A stretch of 64,000 nucleotides of DNA from Paracoccus methylovorus. Lineage in GTDB: Bacteria; Pseudomonadota; Alphaproteobacteria; Rhodobacterales; Rhodobacteraceae. The stretch lies in assembly GCF_016919705.1 (NCBI RefSeq), contig NZ_CP070368.1, positions 1,426,001-1,490,000 on the forward strand, in the 5' to 3' direction. Shown here in pieces: positions 7,701 to 16,922 of the stretch (its first letter is position 1; each line of letters begins with the position of its first letter). The notes beneath the pieces are model-generated. The model made no database searches and was not told the origin of the DNA. It was given only the letters and a program-made list of their open reading frames with translations. A program made the translations under genes and the position numbers.

Positions 7701-10700
7701 TTACTCTGCCGCCTTGATCGCCGCCGAAGTGTCCACATCGGCTTCACGCAGGGTTTCACGCAGGACCGAGGCCAAGCGGCGCACGTTCGGCTCCAGCACC
7801 ATGGAATCATGGTCGCCCGGCACCTCGATCACACGCAGGTTCGGCATCCACGGTGTCCAGCCGTTATCCTCGGTCACATAATCGCGGCCCGAGTTGATCC
7901 AGAGGCCACCCGTGACTTTCCAACGCCGATCAAGCGGCGGCCGGAACATTGCCACCGGCCCGTCCCAGACCGAAAGCTGCATCTTCGGCAGCGCCGCAAG
8001 GAACGCGGCCTCGATAGCCAGATCGTGGAAGGTCCCCGTGGCCTCGGTCGCGACTTCCGCCTCAACCGCCTTGGCCTTGCTGCGACGTTGGAACTCATAC
8101 GAGATACGGTCTCGCAGCCATTTCCAGACAAAGCCCGCGCCACCTTCGCGCAACTCGCCCAAGCGGATCATCAGCCGGTCCTGCCGGCTGACCGGCTCGC
8201 GCGACGGCAGCGGCGTGTCGAGCATGACCAGCATCGCCACCTCTTCGCCCGCCGCGCGAAGCTGGCGCGCCATCTCATAGGCTGTCAGCCCGCCGCCTGA
8301 AAAACCACCCAGCAGATAGGGCCCCTCGGGCTGCACCTGACGCAGTTCCTGAATATAATCCCGGGCAGCTTCGGCAAAGGTTTCATGCGGCTTGTCGTCG
8401 CCCAACAGCCCACGCGCCTGAACGCCGTAAAAGCGGCGATCCGATCCCAGCCGTTGCGCCAGTTGCCGCAGGTTCATGATATTGCCGAACATGCCGGCGA
8501 CCATGAAGAAGGGCGTGCCCTCGCCCCGCCCGCCCATATCGACGAGGAAGCGATATTTGGGCCGGGCCGAAACCGGCAACTCGCGGACATTGTCCGGCGA
8601 GACCAGTTCGCGCGGGCCGGTGCGTTCCTCGATCAGCGCGGCAAGCGCGGCAATGGTCGGCGCCTCGAACAGGGTCGAGATCGGCAGATCCACTCCGAAT
8701 GCCTTGCGCAACTGCCCGAACATGCGCACCGCGATCAGCGAATGGCCGCCAAGGTCAAAGAAACTGTCCGCCGCACCGACCTGGGCAATGCCCAGCAGTT
8801 CGGACCAGATCGCAGCCAGTTCCGCCTGAATGCCCGGTGCCGGTTCAACGAAATCGCTATCGAGGTCGGGGCGCTCGAACCCGCCCTCGGCGGGCGCCGC
8901 ATCCTCGGTCACGCCAGCCTCGGCGATCAGCGCGTTCAGGTCCAGCGATGAGACATAGACCTGCGACAGGCCGGTCGAGATGGCACGGCTGAGCATTGCG
9001 GGACCGATCGCCGCCGGAATGCCCTGGCTGATGTTGTGCTGCAGGCGACGCTCGGCCGCGGACAGGCTGCGCGCGGGCTGCGCCCGTGTTTGCGGTGTGG
9101 CCGAAATGGCCGCCGCCAGCTTGCGCAGCGCAAAGCCCCGGATCTCGGCGCAGACCGTCCCGTCCGGCGCGGCCAGCGTGATGTCGAATTGCGCCATGCC
9201 CTGCGCATCCAAATTCTCGCCCGAATTGCGGATCCTACTGATCACCTGCGCCGGCAGCGGCCGGTAAAGCCGGATGGAACGATAGCCCATCGGCACCCAC
9301 AGGTTCTCGGGCGTCCAGCCCTTGATCAACTGCATCGCCCAGCCGGTAGCAATGTCCAGCAGGGCCGGATGCGCCAGCCAGCCTTGCTCCAGATCGCCGG
9401 TGAATTCGGGCGAAAGCGACAGTTCCGCCACCCCCTCATCACCAGTGATGCGGAAACGGCGCAGCACCTTCCAGCGCGGGCCAAAGGCCATCTGGCGTTC
9501 CTGAGCCGAGGGGATCGGCACGCCCTGCCCGTCCTGATCCCAGTGGCCGCCCTGCACCGACAGCGCCTCGGGCGTGGGTTCCTGAACCGGGCTGACCAGA
9601 GCCGACACGTTCGGCTCGCCCTGCGGATCCTCAAGGATCTCGATGCGCATGGCATCGCCTTCGGGCAAGACGCGAGTGCTGACCAGCGCGGTATCCAGAA
9701 CCAGCAACGGACGGCGGAATTCCAGATCGCGGATCGCCAGCGGCAGGCTCAGCCCGCATTCCTGCGCCGCCTCGGCAATCAGCTCGATCCAGCCGGTGCC
9801 GGGCATCAGCGCCTGACCGGCGGTGGTCTTGTGACCGCCGATGATCCAGTCGTCCAGCTTCAAAGCGGTGCGGAACTCTCGCCCGCCGGGCAGCGGCAGG
9901 CTTTTGTCCAGCAGCGGCCGCCCTTGCGGCGCGACAACGGCCGAGGCGGTGTCCAGTCCCATGGCCCGCGCGGCCATGCCGGTATCTGCCCAAACGCCCC
10001 AGTTGACCGCCACCACGCGACCCAGCGCCGCCGGTGTCGAACGGGCCACCGCGTTCAGATATTCGTTGGCGGCGACGTAATCCGCCTGACCCACCGAGGC
10101 GATCACCGACGAGGTCGAGGAAAACAGCACCGTCAGCTTGGCCGGATCGGCCGAAAGCGCCTGAACCAGCGCACGCGTGCCCAGCAGTTTTGGGGCCAGC
10201 ACGTCCCAGGCCTCGTCATCGGTCTTGGCCGCGATCAGCCCGTCGCGGATCACGCCGGCCGCATGCAGCACCACATCAAGACTGCCGAAGCGCGCCTTGG
10301 TTTCGGCGACGGCGCGGGCCATGTCCTCGGGGCTGGTCACATCGGCGCGGATCGCCAGAACCTCGGCACCCAGCGCCTGCAACTGACGGACCAAGGCGGT
10401 GACGGCGGGCGAATCCACCCTGCCGCGCGTGGTCAGGGCCAGCTTCGCCCCACCCCGCTGCGCAAGTTCGCGCGCGATGGTCTGACCAAGGCCGCCGAAA
10501 CCGCCGGTGATCAGGCAGGTCGCACCTTGCGCAATCGCGGCCATGCCATCATCGGCCAGAGCCACGCGTTCAAGGCTTTGCTCAAAGCGGCGCCCGTCGC
10601 GCCAAGCCGCCACAGCCGCACCCGAGGGGGCCAGCGCCTCTTCCAGCAGGTTCGTGGCCAGCGCATCCAGACCACCCTTGGCCGGCACGCGGATATCCAC

Positions 10701-13700
10701 CAGCCGGGCCGAGACACCCGGCATCTCGTTCGGCATGACCCGGATCGGCCCGGCAGCCGTTGCCTTTTCGGGCGCGGGCACCTGCTCATCCGCCACGCGC
10801 AGCGCGTCGTTGCAGACCGCGATCACCTCCAGTTTCGTCTCGGGCAGTTCCACGCCAATGGCCTGCGCCAGATGCAAAAGACCGAAGAAGCCACGCTCCA
10901 ACTGGCTGTTGAGCAAGCTGGAGCCGGGCCGGAATTTCGCCCCTTGCGTCACCGACCACAGATGCAGGATGCGGTCCGGCGCCATATCCTGCCCGACCAG
11001 CGCGGCCAGCAGCATCTCATAGCCCTCGCGGTCGGATTCGACCGGCAAGGTAAAGCGGCCCTCTCCCTTGTCGGCAAAGGTATCGCCCACCTGGACCACT
11101 GCGACACGTTGACCCCGCGCCCGCAAGCCGCCCACCACGCGGTCGGCAAGGCCAAGATCGTCGGCAAAGATCAACCAGTTCTGCACATCCTGTGCCACCG
11201 GCCCTTGCGGTCCGATTTCGATGGCGGGCGAGGCCAGCTTCCACGCCGGCCGCCAGCCCCAGTCCGCGGGCTCGTCAATCCGGGCCAATTCCGCCACCGC
11301 TTCGGTCGAGGTATTTGCAGCGCGTTCGATGAAATAACGTTTGCGTTGAAAAGCATAGCCGGGCAACGACAGGCGCTGACGCCGCGCGCCACCCCAGATC
11401 TGATCCCAGTCGATCTGCCCGCCGCAGGCCCAGAACCGCGCCAGCGCGCCCATGAAATAGCTGTCGTCGCTGGTCGTATGATCGCGATGGCGCAGGGTCG
11501 AGATGACCTGATTGGCGGCGACGGCCGGATGCGCCTTGGCCATGGCCTGCATGGCGCGACCCGGACCCACCTCGAGGAAAACCCGCCCCGGCACCTGCGC
11601 CAGATGCGAGATCCCGTCGGCAAAGCGCACGGTGCCGCGCAGATGCGCCACCCAATAATCGGGGCTGGTCGCCTCGGCCACCGTCAGCGGTTGGCCGCTG
11701 CGGTTCGAGATGATCGGGATTTGCGGCGGGTTCAGCGCAATGCCGGCCAGATAGGCGCGGAATTCCGCCAAAATCCCGTCCAGCATCCGCGAATGCGCGG
11801 CGATGGAGATGGCAATGCGCTGGCATTCCACCTCGCGCGCCGCCATCTTTTCGGCAAAGCGGTCCAGCATCGCGTCCGGCCCGGACACGACCGACAGGCC
11901 CGGCGCATTCACCGCAGCCAGATCCAATCCCAGTTCCGCCAGTTCGGCCGCAAAGTCCTCGGGCGCGAGGGGCACCGACAGCATGCCGCCGGCGGGGACA
12001 CGGTCGAACAACTGCCCGCGCAGGCGCACCAGACCGATGCAATCCTCGAACGACATTACCCCGGCGATGCAGGCGGCGGTATTTTCGCCCATCGAATGGC
12101 CGATCAGCGCCGTGGGACGCACCCCCCAGCTGATCCACAGTTGCGCCAGCGCATATTCGATGATCATCAGCAGTGGCAGTTGCAACGAGGGCTGCAAAAG
12201 GCGGCGGTCCGCCTCGGCCTCGGCGCCCGGTTCGGGCAACCACAGGGCGCGCAGATCGGCGCCATGCGCGTTCGTCATGTGGTCCAGGCCCCGGTCCATC
12301 CATTCGCGGAACACCGGTTCGGTTTCGTAAATTCCCCGGGCCATGCCGGCATATTGCACCCCGCCGCCGGGCAGCATGAACACAGGCTCTGCCGGATCGC
12401 CCACCGCCTGATGGTCGAAAACCAGCAGCGGATCGGGATTGGCCAGCAGCGCCGCCGCCTCGGCCGCGTCCCGCGCGACCAGCACGCGGCGGCGGTCGAA
12501 CTGCCGCCGGCCTTGGGTCAGGGTAAAGGACAGGTCGGCCATGTCCACGTCTTGATTGGCGCTCAGCCAGTCCGCCAACCTCGTCGTATTCGCATCCAGC
12601 CCCGCCTTGCCGCGGCCCGAAACCGCAATGATGTGGAATGGCCAGTCGGACTCGCCCGAAACCTCGGCCACAGGCGGCTCTTGCACGATGACATGGGCGT
12701 TGGTGCCGCCGACGCCCAGTGAGTTCACACCGGCGCGGCGCGGACCCGGGACCGGCCAGTCGGAGAGCCGGTCATTGACCTGAAACGGCCCGCTTTCAAA
12801 GTCGATGGCAGGGTTGGGCGCCTCATAGCCAAGCGTGGCGGGGATCTGGCCGTGATGCACCGCCAGCGCCGATTTGATAAGCCCGGCGCTGCCCGCCGCC
12901 GTATCGAGATGGCCGATATTGGTCTTGACCGAGCCGATGCGGCACGGCCCCTGCCGCGTCCCTTCGGAAACCCGTTCATAAGCCTGGGTCAGCGCCGCGA
13001 CCTCGATCGGATCGCCCAGCGCTGTGCCGGTTCCGTGGCATTCGACATAGCCGATGCTGTCCGAGGAAACCCCGGCCATGACCAGCGCCTCGGCCACGGC
13101 CTGTGCCTGACCCTCGACACTAGGGGCCAGATAGCCTGCCTTGGCCGCGCCGTCGTTATTGATGGCCGAGCCCTTGACGACCGCCCAGATATGATCGCCA
13201 TCCGCAATCGCATCCTTCAGCCGCCGCAGCGCCACCACTGCCGCACCGCTGCCGAAGACGGTACCCTGCGCGCGATGGTCGAATGCGTGGCAATGGCCGT
13301 CGGGCGACAGGATTTCGTTTTCCTTGTACAGATACCCCAATCCATGCGGCAGCTCGATGGTCACGCCGCCGGCCAGCGCCATGTCGCATTCACCCGACTG
13401 CAGCGCCTGGCAGGCCATGTGGATCGCCACCAGAGAGCTCGAGCAGGCGGTCTGCACGCTGATGCTGGGCCCCTTGAGGTCGAAAATATGGCTGACGCGC
13501 GTGGACAGGAAATCCTTGTCGTTGCCGGTGTGGCGCAGCAGGAAATGCCCCACCCCATCCACCAGATCGCGGTTCGAGCACACGTTCCAATAAAAATAGC
13601 TGCCCATGCCGCAGCCCGCCCAGACGCCGATATTGCCGGCGAAGTTCTCGGGCATATGCGCGGCATCCTCCAGCGCATGCCAGCAGGTTTCCAGAAACTT

Positions 13701-13994
13701 GCGGTGCTGGGGATCCATGATTGCCGCTTCCTTGGGCGAAAGCCCGAAGAACTCGGCATCGAATTCGTCGAAATGTTCCAATATGGCGGCAGTGGGGACG
13801 TAGTTCGGATCCGACATCCGCACCCGCGATTCCCCCCGCGCGATCAGATCGGCTTCGGACCAGCGGCGGATCGATTCGACCCCGCGGCAAAGATTGTCCC
13901 AGTACTCCGCCACTCCGGCAGCGCCCGGTAATTGGGCGGCCATGCCGACGATTGCGATATCACTGTCCTCAACGGCGGTCTTATCAAAGGCCAT
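7701..13994 (-). CDS. Modular type I polyketide synthase, KS-AT-KR-DH-ACP-TE
   Basis: A 2097-residue one-module PKS. KS, residues 10-435: active-site Cys184 in QTACSSSLVAIH, plus HGTGT and KTNIGHLD. AT, about 535-830: GHSMGE. KR, about 1155-1330: LITGGFGGLGQTIA. DH-like hotdog region, about 1355-1620: GGHKTTAGQALMPG and AHPALLDIATG. Carrier, near 1750: LGGHSLIAVR. Thioesterase, about 1830-2060: GFSGGG. The KR precedes the DH, the reverse of the usual order. The start at 13994 was chosen because MAFDK leads directly into the KS and AGG lies six bases upstream; ATG 14006 is an alternative. It is the first gene of the operon and the only one with a release domain, so it probably acts after the NRPS. 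Confidence 0.9.
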   Translation of the reverse strand: MAFDKTAVEDSDIAIVGMAAQLPGAAGVAEYWDNLCRGVESIRRWSEADLIARGESRVRMSDPNYVPTAAILEHFDEFDAEFFGLSPKEAAIMDPQHRKFLETCWHALEDAAHMPENFAGNIGVWAGCGMGSYFYWNVCSNRDLVDGVGHFLLRHTGNDKDFLSTRVSHIFDLKGPSISVQTACSSSLVAIHMACQALQSGECDMALAGGVTIELPHGLGYLYKENEILSPDGHCHAFDHRAQGTVFGSGAAVVALRRLKDAIADGDHIWAVVKGSAINNDGAAKAGYLAPSVEGQAQAVAEALVMAGVSSDSIGYVECHGTGTALGDPIEVAALTQAYERVSEGTRQGPCRIGSVKTNIGHLDTAAGSAGLIKSALAVHHGQIPATLGYEAPNPAIDFESGPFQVNDRLSDWPVPGPRRAGVNSLGVGGTNAHVIVQEPPVAEVSGESDWPFHIIAVSGRGKAGLDANTTRLADWLSANQDVDMADLSFTLTQGRRQFDRRRVLVARDAAEAAALLANPDPLLVFDHQAVGDPAEPVFMLPGGGVQYAGMARGIYETEPVFREWMDRGLDHMTNAHGADLRALWLPEPGAEAEADRRLLQPSLQLPLLMIIEYALAQLWISWGVRPTALIGHSMGENTAACIAGVMSFEDCIGLVRLRGQLFDRVPAGGMLSVPLAPEDFAAELAELGLDLAAVNAPGLSVVSGPDAMLDRFAEKMAAREVECQRIAISIAAHSRMLDGILAEFRAYLAGIALNPPQIPIISNRSGQPLTVAEATSPDYWVAHLRGTVRFADGISHLAQVPGRVFLEVGPGRAMQAMAKAHPAVAANQVISTLRHRDHTTSDDSYFMGALARFWACGGQIDWDQIWGGARRQRLSLPGYAFQRKRYFIERAANTSTEAVAELARIDEPADWGWRPAWKLASPAIEIGPQGPVAQDVQNWLIFADDLGLADRVVGGLRARGQRVAVVQVGDTFADKGEGRFTLPVESDREGYEMLLAALVGQDMAPDRILHLWSVTQGAKFRPGSSLLNSQLERGFFGLLHLAQAIGVELPETKLEVIAVCNDALRVADEQVPAPEKATAAGPIRVMPNEMPGVSARLVDIRVPAKGGLDALATNLLEEALAPSGAAVAAWRDGRRFEQSLERVALADDGMAAIAQGATCLITGGFGGLGQTIARELAQRGGAKLALTTRGRVDSPAVTALVRQLQALGAEVLAIRADVTSPEDMARAVAETKARFGSLDVVLHAAGVIRDGLIAAKTDDEAWDVLAPKLLGTRALVQALSADPAKLTVLFSSTSSVIASVGQADYVAANEYLNAVARSTPAALGRVVAVNWGVWADTGMAARAMGLDTASAVVAPQGRPLLDKSLPLPGGREFRTALKLDDWIIGGHKTTAGQALMPGTGWIELIAEAAQECGLSLPLAIRDLEFRRPLLVLDTALVSTRVLPEGDAMRIEILEDPQGEPNVSALVSPVQEPTPEALSVQGGHWDQDGQGVPIPSAQERQMAFGPRWKVLRRFRITGDEGVAELSLSPEFTGDLEQGWLAHPALLDIATGWAMQLIKGWTPENLWVPMGYRSIRLYRPLPAQVISRIRNSGENLDAQGMAQFDITLAAPDGTVCAEIRGFALRKLAAAISATPQTRAQPARSLSAAERRLQHNISQGIPAAIGPAMLSRAISTGLSQVYVSSLDLNALIAEAGVTEDAAPAEGGFERPDLDSDFVEPAPGIQAELAAIWSELLGIAQVGAADSFFDLGGHSLIAVRMFGQLRKAFGVDLPISTLFEAPTIAALAALIEERTGPRELVSPDNVRELPVSARPKYRFLVDMGGRGEGTPFFMVAGMFGNIMNLRQLAQRLGSDRRFYGVQARGLLGDDKPHETFAEAARDYIQELRQVQPEGPYLLGGFSGGGLTAYEMARQLRAAGEEVAMLVMLDTPLPSREPVSRQDRLMIRLGELREGGAGFVWKWLRDRISYEFQRRSKAKAVEAEVATEATGTFHDLAIEAAFLAALPKMQLSVWDGPVAMFRPPLDRRWKVTGGLWINSGRDYVTEDNGWTPWMPNLRVIEVPGDHDSMVLEPNVRRLASVLRETLREADVDTSAAIKAAE

Positions 13995-14313
13995 ATGGTG
14001 CCTCATGTAACTCGTGGAATGCCCTTGCGGGCGGTAATGACTTAACAACTGACGCGCGTGTCCGGCATAGCGAATCCAGCGCGCCGCACCAACCTTTAAA
14101 ACCATCCGGATGCCTGCCTTTTTAGGCAGAATCCGCTTGCCAACCGACAAATCCGAAATAAGCGATATTGACGTCGCACCGGGGATCAGGTCCAGCATGT
14201 TCGTCGGCCGCACCCGCGGAAACACCCCTGCCCGCCCCATAAGGCGAAGGGCGTTGCAATCCCGCCCCCGCCAACTCATCTTGCGCTTAACTCCGGCCGG
14301 ACCGAGGCTTATC
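13995..14313. promoter_or_regulatory. Divergent intergenic region between the PKS operon and the wecG-like gene
   Basis: About 320 bases separate two divergent genes, so promoters for both should lie here. The stretch is somewhat more AT-rich around 14085-14160 than the neighbouring genes. I could not identify a convincing -35/-10 pair or an operator. An upstream extension of the PKS frame through this region lacks any recognisable protein sequence and is treated as non-coding. No regulator gene for the cluster is visible nearby. Confidence 0.45.
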
Positions 14314-15087
14314 ATGCATTTCAGCTTTCCCGACGGCAAAGCCGTCCGCATAAATTGCCGGGATTCTTCCGCTTTGCTTGCCACGGTGGGGCAGCGGCTG
14401 GCCGAGGGGCGCGGTTTTGCCCTTGCCACGATCAACGTCGATCACCTGCAAAGGCTGGGCGAAGATACGGGTTTTCGCCAGGCATACGCCGCGCATGATC
14501 TGGTCTGCGCCGACGGCAACCCCATCGTCTGGCTATCGCGGATCGCCGGCCGGCCAGTGGCGCTGGCGCCGGGTTCGGATCTGGTGCTGCCGCTGGCGGC
14601 CCGCGCAGCGCAAGCCGGCCTGCCCGTGGCGCTGATCGGCAGCAGCGACGAATCGCTGACGCTTGCCGCACAAAGCATGCAGGCAGCCGTGCCGGGACTG
14701 CGGGTCGCGCTGACCCATGCGCCGGGGTTTCCCTTTGATCCCATTGGCGAGGAAGGGGCCGAAATCATCGCCCGCATCCGCGAATCGGGCGCGCGGCTGT
14801 GCTTTCTGGCGCTTGGCGCGCCACGGCAAGAAATTTTCGCCATCCGCGCCCGCGATGCGCTTGGCGACGTGGGCTTCGCCTCGATCGGGGCCGGGCTGGA
14901 CTTTCTGTCCGGCCATCAGCGCCGCGCCCCGCAACTGGTGCGGCGGTTGAAGCTGGAGTGGTTGTGGCGCATGCTGTCCAACCCGCGCCGGCTGTTTTTG
15001 CGCTATGCCAAGGGCTTTGCCATCCTGCCCGGACATCTGCGTCAGGCGCTGGCCATCCGCACCCAGGGTGACAGGACGCAGGAATAG
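14314..15087 (+). CDS. WecG/TagA/CpsF family glycosyltransferase
   Basis: A 257-residue GT26-family enzyme. Members transfer ManNAc, ManNAcA or a related sugar to a polyprenyl-diphosphate-linked sugar at the inner face of the membrane during polysaccharide or teichoic-acid-type assembly. Visible signatures are LATINVDHLQRL near residue 40, the catalytic-region Asp in VCADGNPIVWLSR, LIGSSDESL, and LGAPRQE followed by ASIGAGLDFLSG. The start at 14314 gives the family's usual length and has GAGG upstream; the open frame continues further 5' without family similarity. It diverges from the PKS operon and converges on the ABC transporter. It could belong to a polysaccharide pathway or decorate a lipid-linked product. 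Confidence 0.88.
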   Translation: MHFSFPDGKAVRINCRDSSALLATVGQRLAEGRGFALATINVDHLQRLGEDTGFRQAYAAHDLVCADGNPIVWLSRIAGRPVALAPGSDLVLPLAARAAQAGLPVALIGSSDESLTLAAQSMQAAVPGLRVALTHAPGFPFDPIGEEGAEIIARIRESGARLCFLALGAPRQEIFAIRARDALGDVGFASIGAGLDFLSGHQRRAPQLVRRLKLEWLWRMLSNPRRLFLRYAKGFAILPGHLRQALAIRTQGDRTQE

Positions 15088-15108
15088 AACAGGCCGGTCG
15101 GATACGCC

Positions 15109-16143
15109 CTAGGCGGTCAGCACCAGCCAACCCGCCTGTTGTGCGGCAAGATGCACCTGCGCGCCGGGGGCCGGCAGTTCAGTGCCCGGTTCGTTGAAAC
15201 GGTCCAGCACCACCTCTTGTCCCGCCGCCCGCGCCCTGAGCCGCTGGACCGAGCCCAGAAACTCGGCACCGGTAATCTCGGCCGGGATGCCCTCGGGGGC
15301 GATGCGCAAGCTTTCCGGTCGTGCGGCCAAAATGATGCGGCCGGCGGGCAAGGGACGATCCAGCGCGATCTGCGCCCCTTCGACCCGGACAAGTCCGCGC
15401 GCCGCGTCCAGCACTTCGGCATCAAAGCGGTTCAGCGTACCGACGAAGCCGGCGACGAATTCGGTGGCGGGTTGGTTGTAGATCTGCGCCGGCGTGCCGG
15501 TCTGGTCGGCAATGCCCTTGTGCATGACCACGATGCGATCAGAGATCGACAGTGCTTCTTCCTGATCGTGGGTGACGAAGATGGTGGTGATGCCCAGTTG
15601 CTGCTGGATCTCGCGGATCTGGTTGCGGAGGGACACCCGGATCTTGGCGTCCAGCGCCGAAAGCGGCTCGTCCAGCAGCAGCACCCGTGGCCGAGGCGCA
15701 AGCGCGCGGGCCAGCGCCACCCGCTGTTGCTGGCCACCCGACAATTGCCAGGGATAGCGCGCGCCCAGATCGGGCAGCCCGATCAGCTCCAGCATCTGGG
15801 TCACCCGACCGCTGCGCTCAGCCCGCGCAACTCCGGCGACGCGCAGGCCGAAGCCGACATTTTCAGCCACGGTAAGGTTGGGGAACAGCGCATAGGACTG
15901 GAACACCATACCGATCTGGCGCTGGTTCGGACGCGCCCTTGTCACATCTTGCCCGTCAATGACGATACGGCCCGCGGTCGGCGTCTCGAACCCCGCGACC
16001 ATGCGCAGCACTGTCGTCTTGCCGCATCCCGACGGGCCAAGGAACGAAACGAACTCGCCCTTTGCGATGGCCAGGTCGAAATCATGCACCACCTTGGTCA
16101 CGCCAAAGGATTTCTGCAAATGGTCCAGGGTCAGAAAGCTCAT
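15109..16143 (-). CDS. ABC importer ATP-binding subunit, PotA/FbpC type
   Basis: A 344-residue ATPase with Walker A GPSGCGKTT, Q-loop VFQSYALFP, signature LSGGQQQR, Walker B VLLLDEPLSALD and switch His in VTHDQEEA. The C-terminal third (from about residue 240) is a TOBE-like regulatory domain. It energises uptake by the two permeases encoded just upstream; its ATG overlaps the second permease stop by four bases. Sequence type places it in the polyamine/iron/phosphonate importer group, but the substrate cannot be assigned from the ATPase alone. Confidence 0.92.
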   Translation of the reverse strand: MSFLTLDHLQKSFGVTKVVHDFDLAIAKGEFVSFLGPSGCGKTTVLRMVAGFETPTAGRIVIDGQDVTRARPNQRQIGMVFQSYALFPNLTVAENVGFGLRVAGVARAERSGRVTQMLELIGLPDLGARYPWQLSGGQQQRVALARALAPRPRVLLLDEPLSALDAKIRVSLRNQIREIQQQLGITTIFVTHDQEEALSISDRIVVMHKGIADQTGTPAQIYNQPATEFVAGFVGTLNRFDAEVLDAARGLVRVEGAQIALDRPLPAGRIILAARPESLRIAPEGIPAEITGAEFLGSVQRLRARAAGQEVVLDRFNEPGTELPAPGAQVHLAAQQAGWLVLTA

Positions 16144-16922
16144 TTCGCAGGTATCCTTGTGCCGAACAGGCGAGACAGCAGTTGCATCAGCCCCATGCAG
16201 CCCCAGGTGACGGCAAAGGCGATCACCGCCAGTGCCGCCGGCTCATAGGCGCGATTGGCGCCCAGAAGCTGCATGTAAGGACCGAAGGCCGGGCGGTTCA
16301 GCAGCGCCGCCATGGTGAATTCGCCAATGACGATGGCAAAGGACAGGAAAGCGCCCGACATCACTGCCCCCATCACATTGGGCAGGATCAGCCGGCCGAT
16401 GATCCGCACCCAGCCGGCGCCCAGCGATTGCGCCGCCTCGGTCAGGCTGCGCACGTCCAGCGTGGAAAGCCCGGTGTCGACGGCGCGATACATGTAAGGC
16501 AGCGCCAGCGTGGCATAGCCGCAAAGCAGCAGCAGGTTGGTGCCCGAAGCGGTGCCGGTCAGCGGCAGGATCGACGAGGTGTTGAAAAGCCGGATATAGC
16601 CGAAAACGATGACGATGGCAGGGATGACCAGCGGCAGCAGGGTGATGAACTCGATCACCGGGCGCAGGCGCGGCAGGCGCAGGCGCACCCAATAGGCGGT
16701 CGGCACCACGATCAGCACGCCCAGCGCGATGGTCAGCAGCGCCATCACCACAGAATAGCTGAAGGTGGCGCGGAAATTCGGATCCGCCAGCACCGAACGA
16801 TAGGCGTCCAGCGAATACTCCCCCCGCCGCATGCGCAACGAGAACTCGACCGTGCCGATCAGCGGCAGCAGGAAATACAGGCTGCCGACGATCAGCGCGG
16901 CCCAGGACCAGAACCGCTTCAT
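16140..16922 (-). CDS. ABC importer permease subunit 2, PotC type
   Basis: A 260-residue inner-membrane permease with about six hydrophobic helices and the cytoplasmic EAA-like loop (LTEAAQSLGAGWVRIIGRLILP) that contacts the ATPase. The start at 16922 overlaps the stop of the first permease by four bases, so the long N-terminal frame extension upstream is rejected. It forms the translocation channel with permease 1. The operon order is binding protein, permease 1, permease 2, ATPase. Confidence 0.9.
   Translation of the reverse strand: MKRFWSWAALIVGSLYFLLPLIGTVEFSLRMRRGEYSLDAYRSVLADPNFRATFSYSVVMALLTIALGVLIVVPTAYWVRLRLPRLRPVIEFITLLPLVIPAIVIVFGYIRLFNTSSILPLTGTASGTNLLLLCGYATLALPYMYRAVDTGLSTLDVRSLTEAAQSLGAGWVRIIGRLILPNVMGAVMSGAFLSFAIVIGEFTMAALLNRPAFGPYMQLLGANRAYEPAALAVIAFAVTWGCMGLMQLLSRLFGTRIPAK

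Noticed and set aside
9036..12722. Plus-strand open frame of 1228 codons
   Set aside because: It is fully antisense to the PKS. It has the Gln/His/Arg/Gly-rich composition typical of shadow frames in GC-rich coding DNA and shows no recognisable domain.
13995..14435. N-terminal extension of the PKS frame
   Set aside because: The extension has no KS or docking-domain similarity. MAFDK at 13994 leads directly into the KS and has a suitable ribosome-binding sequence.
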